Source of the DNA: Gigaspora margarita
Taxonomy: Eukaryota; Glomeromycota; Glomeromycetes; Diversisporales; Gigasporaceae
DNA: 64,000 nt
Assembly: GCA_009809945.1 (NCBI GenBank)
Contig: WTPW01000624.1
Coordinates: forward strand, 292,604-356,603
Direction: 5' to 3'
The notes below the pieces were generated by a model. It made no database searches, was not told the origin of the DNA, and was given only the letters and a program-made list of their open reading frames with translations. Of this stretch, positions 57,504-64,000 are shown piece after piece; the stretch's first letter is position 1; each line of letters starts with the position of its first letter. The translations under genes were made by a program, and so were the position numbers.

Positions 57504-59612
57504 CAGTCACCCTGGCTATAGTCACACCTTCGGGCCCCCAAAAATATGTGATTATAGCAAGAGTGTGATTATAGCAAAAAAAAATTAAATTTATAAATAA
57601 AGTTATCCAAAATCAATTTTTTGGTTCTTATATAATCTAAATTTAATTTTTTTTTTAAATTAGTCAATAAATCATACAATTATCTAGGTAGGTTTACAGC
57701 CAAAACTTCTTTTTTTAATTACAATATTACTATTTAGTTTTGGTTTGGGAATCAGGATTTCTACATAATTTGGTTGGCTAACTTTACTATTATTATCACC
57801 TGGGTCACAGTCTTGTGACAAATGGATACTATGTGATGTTGTTCACGGCATTTCATATTTGCGCAGGTAATACAAACCATGAAAAGGAAATCCAATTTTG
57901 TAAAATAAACTAAGTGCATAAGATAATCATCACAATTTGACAATTGTTCATCACGATATTATTCTCGCTTGGATTTCATATTAACACTTTTGTTATTAGA
58001 CATTATGAAGGCTTCCTTTATTTATATATTAAAAAACCATCAAATATTCATTATTAGTTGTGGTTTGAGTTAGCTCTTACACTTTAAGATTCCTATCCAA
58101 TAATCTAAATCGCATATAACTCTTATAAATAAAATTTATAATGTTAATAATTTATCTATGTTAGATTGTAAATAAATCATCTGAACTTTTTTTTTAAAAA
58201 AATTCTTTTGTAAACCAGGCAATGTCTTAAGTGCAACTATAAATGTTAGAGTACATGATTGTGGTTTTTGCCTAAAACTATTCTTTTACTATCTAACCAT
58301 ATTGTTGAAAACACAAGCCAAATCCTCTTTCTCCAATTTTTTCTAGTCTATTAAAGGAATTTATTCAACTACTTATAGTATTAAGTTGAAACCTTTTAAT
58401 GCAATCATCGATATTATTATTCCCACTTGCCCATCTGCAGTGTTTTTTGAGTTGCTATTTGATACCAGTTTTGATATGTTGTACCGGTAGCAAGTTGTAC
58501 ATTCTCTATACAATTTTCTTCTTGAAATACTAATATATATTTATTTGTGTTGTGTTTTGAGTTAATCTACAGACATTTTCACCTTTTAATTTCATAATTT
58601 TTAGACTTACAAAATAGAATATAAACTTATTTCTTTTAGTGTATTCAATAAATTTTGTAATCTAAATTGAGAATCGCCAATGCTAAGGTATGGCGTATTC
58701 TACTTTAATAAAGTAGCAAGTTAGAGCCCACACTTATGGTGTGGCACATTCAACTTATTACATATATATCAAATTTTTTTTTATAATAGTGAGTTCAAGC
58801 CTACCTATGATGTGGCGCCTTCAACTCAGTACATACAACAACAAAAAGTAGCAGATTTGCGTTCATGCTATGGTGCAGCACATTCAACTCATAATGCATA
58901 ACAACAAGCAGGGCACTAGGTGCAATAAATGAGAGAGGGCAGGAGGGCTAGGAGCCAGCTTATAATTAGGCATCGAAAAGAACAAGTGATAAAACAAGCA
59001 AGCATTAAGATTCACTGTTATACCTATAATCTTTATCACATGCATACAATCATATGCTATTACCTTTTGTATAAGCCACAAATCAGGTTATCCTTGAATT
59101 TAAAAAAATTTAAATTTAAATTGAATTTTTTAAAATTCAGGTCCAATCTTCATTACAGTTTTTTTTTTTTTTTAAAAAAAAAAATCATTCATGGGTAGAG
59201 CCTGCATATAGTTCAAAGGGTAACTACAACTTAATGGACTAGGTAAGGTTACTGAAATTTGAGCCTGAGAGTGAGGACAGAATCTGGATCTAACAATTAA
59301 ATCTATTAAATCTGAATATAAATATGGTTCTTGTGGCATGGTTTGCTTATCATTAAATTCAAATTAGTGATCTTGCAATTATTACACTAAAAACTTGTAG
59401 AACGCAATTTTTTTTAATGCATTGGTGATTCTATTTAGAGAAAATTATATATAGTTACTATTAAATGGGGTTTAAAAAAAGATGTGATAGTGATTGTTAT
59501 ATTAATGTGACTATAAATAGGAAAATTAAATATAAAAAAAATGGAGTTAAAAATTTTGTGATTTTATTAAAGTTGTGACTATAGCTAGTGTAACTATAGC
59601 CAGAGGTAACTG
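57504..59612. mobile_element. Inverted-repeat pair bounding about 2.1 kb (pogo/Tc1-like ends)
   Basis: CAGTCACCCTGGCTATAGTC at the left pairs with the complement of CAGTTACCTCTGGCTATAGT at the right, and TA flanks both ends. Repeated TGTGATTATAGCA words lie just inside. No transposase was found in the interior. An alternative reading is two separate MITE remnants, since AGTTAC-like ends also occur near 59450. Confidence 0.5.
58676..58915. repeat. Four degenerate tandem units of about 60 bp
   Basis: Each unit has (C)TATGGTGTGGC(A/G)C(A/C)TTCAACT(C/T)A followed by TACATACAACAAC-like DNA: near 58690, 58735, 58808 and 58870. Non-coding. Confidence 0.6.
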
Positions 59613-59868
59613 TATATAAAATTGGTTTTCTATTATTTTTTATTAGTGCCCTGAGATGGGTTTAAATACCCATTTCTTGTATTTTTTGTGTTTTTTACTT
59701 TTTCTTTGTTTTTGTCTCGTCAGGCTAATCTGAGAAAGTCAAATATCTATAACTTGATTGGCTGTTGGTCACATGACTGAACCTGGCTTTAGACGATCCC
59801 CTTTTTTGGATGATTTTGAATACAAAAAATTTAGAAGTAGATTTTTAGTTAATCGCAAACAGTTGTTA

Positions 59869-60187
59869 CATAGTAAAGTCTAAATTCTACTATATAAATC
59901 GACTATATTGCTTAAGTAAACTTGTTTAGAAGATAAAAATACATATAAGCTGAATTTTTCATCAAGATTGAAGCACTTTTTATTATTAAACTTAAAATTT
60001 TAATCTCAATAAATATATTTTTACAATAAAATTTTAATTTTACTGTTGAATATAAAAATTAAATGTTAAATAATAAAAAGTTCTCAAATTTTGGTAAAAT
60101 TTTTAGAATATGCGTATTTTGATCTTTTGAATAAGTTTACTTAAGCAAGTTTAATCAATTTAGATAGTCAACTTGGACTTTACTATG
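59869..60187. mobile_element. 319-bp foldback MITE with CATAGTAAAGTC termini
   Basis: CATAGTAAAGTC at the left and GACTTTACTATG at the right with TA at both flanks. Inner arms pair over about 100 bp (GCTTAAGTAAACTTG against AAGTTTACTTAAGCAAG). Related copies are at 37205-38150 and, as a fragment, near 19640. Confidence 0.75.
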
Positions 60188-60436
60188 TAGTGACTATTAT
60201 CGATCATGAGTAGTAGCTAGAGTTCGAGGCATGAGTAAAACATTAGGCATGCCTCTGAGGGCATGCCTTGAGTTGAGACATGCCTCCTGTGCCTATAAGC
60301 ATGCCCTTATGTATAGAAAATATCTTTCTATTTTTTAATGTTGCTTAACTGTTTATGCTTTTGATTATTTTATCTATACTAGCCAATCAGATATGACATT
60401 TGTATTACATGACTGGGCATGCCCAACGGTTGAAAG

Positions 60437-62079
60437 TAGGGTCCGGAATCAGGCCAGGCTACTTGGGCCTGAGCCCAGCCCAAACTGCTAAAGTTCTGGG
60501 TCAGGCCTGTATTTTTAGGCCCGTAATTATATCGGGCTGGGCCCAGGCTAAGCCCGCTAAGATACCAGATCAGGTCTGGCTTTACTAAAAAGCCCGCGAA
60601 TACCCGATAGGCCCGTTAAATTTTATAGCTATTGATTTCGGCATATTCAATATTATTGAATAAATACTTGGATTAATAAAAGGATACGTATTTATAACAC
60701 TAATAGATCATCTACATACGTATGTAATACCAGTACTGCTAGTTACACAAATTGATATTTAAGATAAGTATTTTTTAAATTTGTTGTTTTTTTTATTACT
60801 AATCGACGTTTAGTATTAGTATCCCATTGTGGAATTGTCACCGTTGCTGAGTTACTTTAATATGTGGAGTAGTTATATTCAGAATAGCATAGTAAATAAA
60901 TCCAGATGCAGCACAGTAATAGAATAAGGTGGAGCACTATAATTAGAGAACTGGACATAGTGCAGTAGGTAGATTCTGGATGTTAAAGCTGGACGTAGAT
61001 AGTTGTTAAATTCAGGATGTTAGAACTAGACGTAGCATGAAAACTAAATTCGGAATGTTAAAACTGAACGTTAGAACTGGTTGGGATCTTGGCTAGACAT
61101 AGCTTAGCACGGTAGTTAGATTTTGAATATTGGCTGGACATACCGTTGGAGTTAGATTCAGAATTTAAAACTAGACGTAGCACAGTAGTTAAATTCTTGA
61201 TGATAAACTGTAAATAGCATCATAGTTAAATTCAAGATGATAAAACTGGGTATAGCATGATAGTTAGATTCGTGATGTATGGTAGTTAGATTCAGTAACA
61301 TGGTATTTAGATTCAGAATGTTAGATTCTAATATACATAGTATTATGGGTAAATTATTGGGTGTACGTAGCATAAGAGTAACTATTTATTTGTATTATGA
61401 TTTTTTTTTTAAATAATAAAAAAATTCTTTATTATTATCACTATACTTACGATGACAGCACAAACTTAATTGAATCGGTTGAAAAGTCATTCATCTAATT
61501 TTTTATCAGGTGTTATGATCGATTAGGAGAGCTTGAGAAAATTGGGACAGTTTAGTTTAATCGTGAACAAAGAAAAGTGTAAGGTTAAATAGTTTAGATG
61601 ATAAACTAACATACATAGTTTCGGGTTATAAGGTTTATCTTTATTTATATAAACCAATACATTAGATTATTATAATAATACTACAATCGTTAACTACTTT
61701 CTCCTCTTTATAAGCTGAAACTAAACCCTTATATATCTTTTAATTTGTATGGTGCTTTGATCCTTCGATTGGGGATTCAATCACTCATTTGGAGCTTTGA
61801 TCACCTGTTTGGAGCCATTAGGAGCATATGAGGGGCTTTGATCCCATTTCTGCATTTGGAGATTCAAACAACACAGATGTCCTGGATTTAACAACTGCTC
61901 CAATTTTATTGGTTCTATATGTGCGGGCCAACGGGTCTGGTCGGGCCTAGATAAAGCCTGGTCAGCCCGACCCAGGTCCGGCCTGTCTAGGTATAACTGG
62001 GGTTTGTTCAGGTCGGGCTTGAAAATAATTTTACCAGGCTTAGGAAAACCCAGCCCGACCCAGCCTATTCCGGACCCTA
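60437..62079. mobile_element. 1.64-kb hAT-like non-autonomous element nested in the previous one
   Basis: Ends TAGGGTCCGGAATCAGGC and GCCTATTCCGGACCCTA are inverted copies with one gap. GTTGAAAG is repeated exactly at 60429-60436 and 62080-62087. Subterminal DNA at both ends (60460-60620 and 61920-62060) is packed with GGGCC, AGCCCG and GGTC words, an island of high GC in AT-rich DNA. The centre holds a minisatellite. No transposase frame is visible; apparent open frames at the ends come from the GC-rich repeats. Confidence 0.85.
60880..61375. repeat. Degenerate minisatellite of about 40-bp units inside the hAT-like element
   Basis: About ten units related to GTAGTTAGATTCAGAATGTT followed by A(A/G)AACTGGACGTAGCA(C/T)AG. 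Unit lengths vary, with partial units near 61270-61330. The array is largely intact between 60950 and 61340. Confidence 0.7.
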
Positions 62080-62163
62080 GTTGAAAGGCATGCCCATAGC
62101 ATGCCTCTAAGGCATGCCCAAAAGGCATGCCTGTGCCTCTGTGCCTTGAACTCTAGTAGTAGC

Positions 62164-63000
62164 TTATTTTTGGGTCAAAGCTATTTTTACATTTTTGGCT
62201 TTAAACAAGGGGTAGCTATATAGCTTATTTTTGGAAATTTACAGAATAGTATCACTATACAAAATAAAAATCTAACTTGTTATAAAGATATCTTTGTTAT
62301 ACAATTAAACATTTAACTTTTTAAAAAATTTCCTGTTGGTTATACAAATTTAAATATATAATATATGAAAAATTATATAATAAGTCTATACAAAACCAGA
62401 TTTCAGTATTATATATATTCTTTAGAGTTCTGGAGGAGGAGGGATAAAAAATGTTGAAATTATATATAGGAACCTGACCAAATCTATATTAAAAAGAGGA
62501 AAGGGGGGTTAGACCTTTAATAAAAAATAATCAGATAATTAATAATGCGGCTCTAACCTTTCTATAACAAATAACAACAATTGTAAACCACATTTTAGCA
62601 ATTCTAATAGTAATAAAACTATTAAAATTGGTCTAGTAAATTGCAAGATATTATCAAAAAACATTTTATAACCATATAGAATTTTTATAATATTGTTTAT
62701 ATAAAAACTTTATATAGTCACAAAATGTTTTTAAAGATATCTCATGATCTATTAGACCAATTTTAATGATTTTACTACTATTAGAATCGCAAGAATGTGT
62801 TCTATAGCTTTTGTTATTTGTTGTAAAAAGGTTAGCTTAGTAAAAAAAGCTTGCTATTGCTCTGATAGTACCAGATTCCAGAAATTTGAATAAACAATAA
62901 TTGATTTTTTTTAGATATTACTATATATTTTCACTATTTGGCATATAGATTAGAATTAAACAAATATATAGTAAATATTTTTTTAAAAAAATAAATATTA
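62164..63000. other. AT-rich intergenic DNA
   Basis: A loose inverted arrangement surrounds 62660: ATTTTTATAATATTG, and TCTAGTAAATTGCAAGATAT against ATCTCATGATCTATTAGACC. No gene is supported. Confidence 0.4.
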
Positions 63001-63009
63001 TAAAAATAA

Positions 63010-63301
63010 TATACAAAAAAACTCTTTCCCGTAGATCGCTAACCAAATACAGAGCTATAGGAAATAAACAAAACACTTCAAGTTTAAATAAATAATAACT
63101 AAGATACAGCCCGCAGTGGGCCACAAACTACCCCAAAGAAAGGATAATTAACAGATAACTACAAGTATTTCACACAAAAGGAAAAGAACCGGACCGACAG
63201 ACACACCCCTCATCTTTAACGCTATTCTCCTTCGGGAGACCGAAAGACAAATAAGAGCACATAAAACTACATCTCTATACACCCATCTTCCACAATTAAA
63301 C
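63010..63301 (+). other. Probable 5' UTR of a plus-strand LINE
   Basis: Base composition changes near 63010 from AT-rich to C/A-rich, matching the open frame that follows. The exact 5' end and the left TSD cannot be fixed because the right end of the element is outside the window. Confidence 0.4.
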
Positions 63302-64000
63302 ATGGAACCTACTCCCCAACCTAGCTCTACCCCTGACCCTCCCACTTCAGATTCACATAGAAAGAAAAAATCTCGCCTATCAGACCCAGAAACACCCTCA
63401 AACGACAACGAAAAAAGTGGCCAAATCAGTTTACCCCCGTTAGACTCAAACATGACGTCAACACCCGACCGATCGACAACAATATGCACAGATCAAAACA
63501 ACAACCCAGATTCGGTGATCAACAATGCAGAACCCGGACCCAACTTAGACCACNGGCACCCATTACAGGAAACGGATCTACAAGATTCCCACGACCCCTC
63601 CCAATCATCTTCCCACGACTTATCCGACCCTCCGANCCAAAACAAACTGGACGACATCGACTTTATCGATTTAGATGATTACGTTCCTTCGTCAACACAA
63701 ATCGACGCTTTCTTAGCTAGGGAAANTTCAATAAACACAGATGACGTAGATATGGACTGCAGATCAGATCATACCGTTGAGTCAACATCCAACCGAGACA
63801 AAGCTCCGAGCTACAGCCAAGTAGCCCGCCGAAACCGACCCCAAGACCCGATGTCCCAAGAACTGACCACATTATGGACAGAGGCCGTCGCAGAGGCCCT
63901 AAGAAAAACCAAAGATCGCCCTTTAGATATAAACGCATGGAACCCAGACAAAATCCTCCATGCATTAACAAACCAAAACGACCTCAAAAAATTTTTTTCA
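63302..64000 (+). CDS. Partial LINE ORF1-like protein, open to the window edge
   Basis: ATG at 63302 opens 233 codons without a stop, in a C-rich stretch unlike the surrounding AT-rich DNA. The protein begins MEPTPQPSSTPDPPTSDSHR and is Pro/Ser/Thr/Asp-rich for about 115 residues. An acidic segment (DDIDFIDLDDYVPSS) follows, and from about residue 165 a more basic part with APSYSQVARRNR and a helical DPMSQELTTLWTEAVAEALR. An S-Y-S-Q-V-A stretch in this setting is common in fungal LINE ORF1 proteins. It is not closely similar to the ORF1 at 33331-36107, so it would be another LINE family. Three N bases fall inside it. A low-complexity host gene is the main alternative. Confidence 0.55.
   Translation, partial: MEPTPQPSSTPDPPTSDSHRKKKSRLSDPETPSNDNEKSGQISLPPLDSNMTSTPDRSTTICTDQNNNPDSVINNAEPGPNLDHXHPLQETDLQDSHDPSQSSSHDLSDPPXQNKLDDIDFIDLDDYVPSSTQIDAFLAREXSINTDDVDMDCRSDHTVESTSNRDKAPSYSQVARRNRPQDPMSQELTTLWTEAVAEALRKTKDRPLDINAWNPDKILHALTNQNDLKKFFS

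Larger units (their letters stand above)
60218..62155. mobile_element. hAT-like element with GGCATGCC repeats, host of a second hAT-like element
   Basis: Ends TAGAGTTCGAGGCATG and TGCCTTGAACTCTA are inverted copies. GTAGTAGC is repeated exactly at 60210-60217 and 62156-62163. Both ends contain several GGCATGCC(T/C) words, a likely subterminal motif. Without the inner element (60437-62079) it would be about 290 bp. Confidence 0.8.

Noticed and set aside
60400-62128. Open frames at both ends of the 1.64-kb hAT-like element
   Set aside because: They are translations of GC-rich subterminal repeats and show no transposase motif.

Overview
This is a eukaryotic, very AT-rich window, most likely from an arbuscular mycorrhizal fungus (Glomeromycotina, Rhizophagus-like). 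The evidence is the BTB-BACK-TLDc gene style, short GT-AG introns, Plavaka-like and Harbinger-like transposase remains, RI-type leucine-rich-repeat remains, and a dense nest of small inverted-repeat elements. The assignment is an inference. No prokaryotic operon, CRISPR array, rRNA or intact tRNA gene was seen.

Only two loci look like intact host genes. Both are on the minus strand. One is a BTB-BACK-TLDc gene (42197-43728, two exons, about 481 aa). The other is a five-exon kinesin-4-like motor (46365-49234, about 769 aa) whose tail carries two SxIP motifs. A second BTB-BACK-TLDc copy (6177-7743) is frameshifted. The two copies sit in a segmental duplication (about 939-8090 and 38290-44075), which also contains decayed LRR sequence and two inverted-repeat elements present in both copies.

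The rest is mobile or repetitive DNA. 1-935 matches 16216-19115, which has been split by nested insertions. 8199-15720 holds a decayed Harbinger-like transposase in two pieces, several MITEs, CT-rich DNA and degenerate tandem repeats. 16849-18508 is an inverted-repeat element holding a hAT-like element and a tRNA-derived SINE with a perfect 16-bp target-site duplication (TSD). 20640-23896 is a decayed Plavaka-like transposase with a C2H2 finger. 25079-26990 is a broken, unrecognised plus-strand gene. 27156-36482 is an apparently full-length LINE on the minus strand with a perfect 17-bp TSD; its two ORFs carry stops and a frameshift, and one 658-bp segment is duplicated in tandem next to an N. 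A 5'-truncated LINE relative lies at 37422-38072 with a perfect 16-bp TSD.

49240-63000 has no convincing gene. It contains nested hAT-like elements (51618-52636 and 60218-62155, the latter with a second element and a minisatellite inside), a palindrome of about 1.4 kb and several MITEs. At the right edge a C-rich open frame (63302 to the end) looks like the start of another LINE ORF1 on the plus strand.

All calls come from reading the sequence. No alignment, profile or database search was run, so family names rest on motifs, terminal inverted repeats (TIRs) and TSDs.
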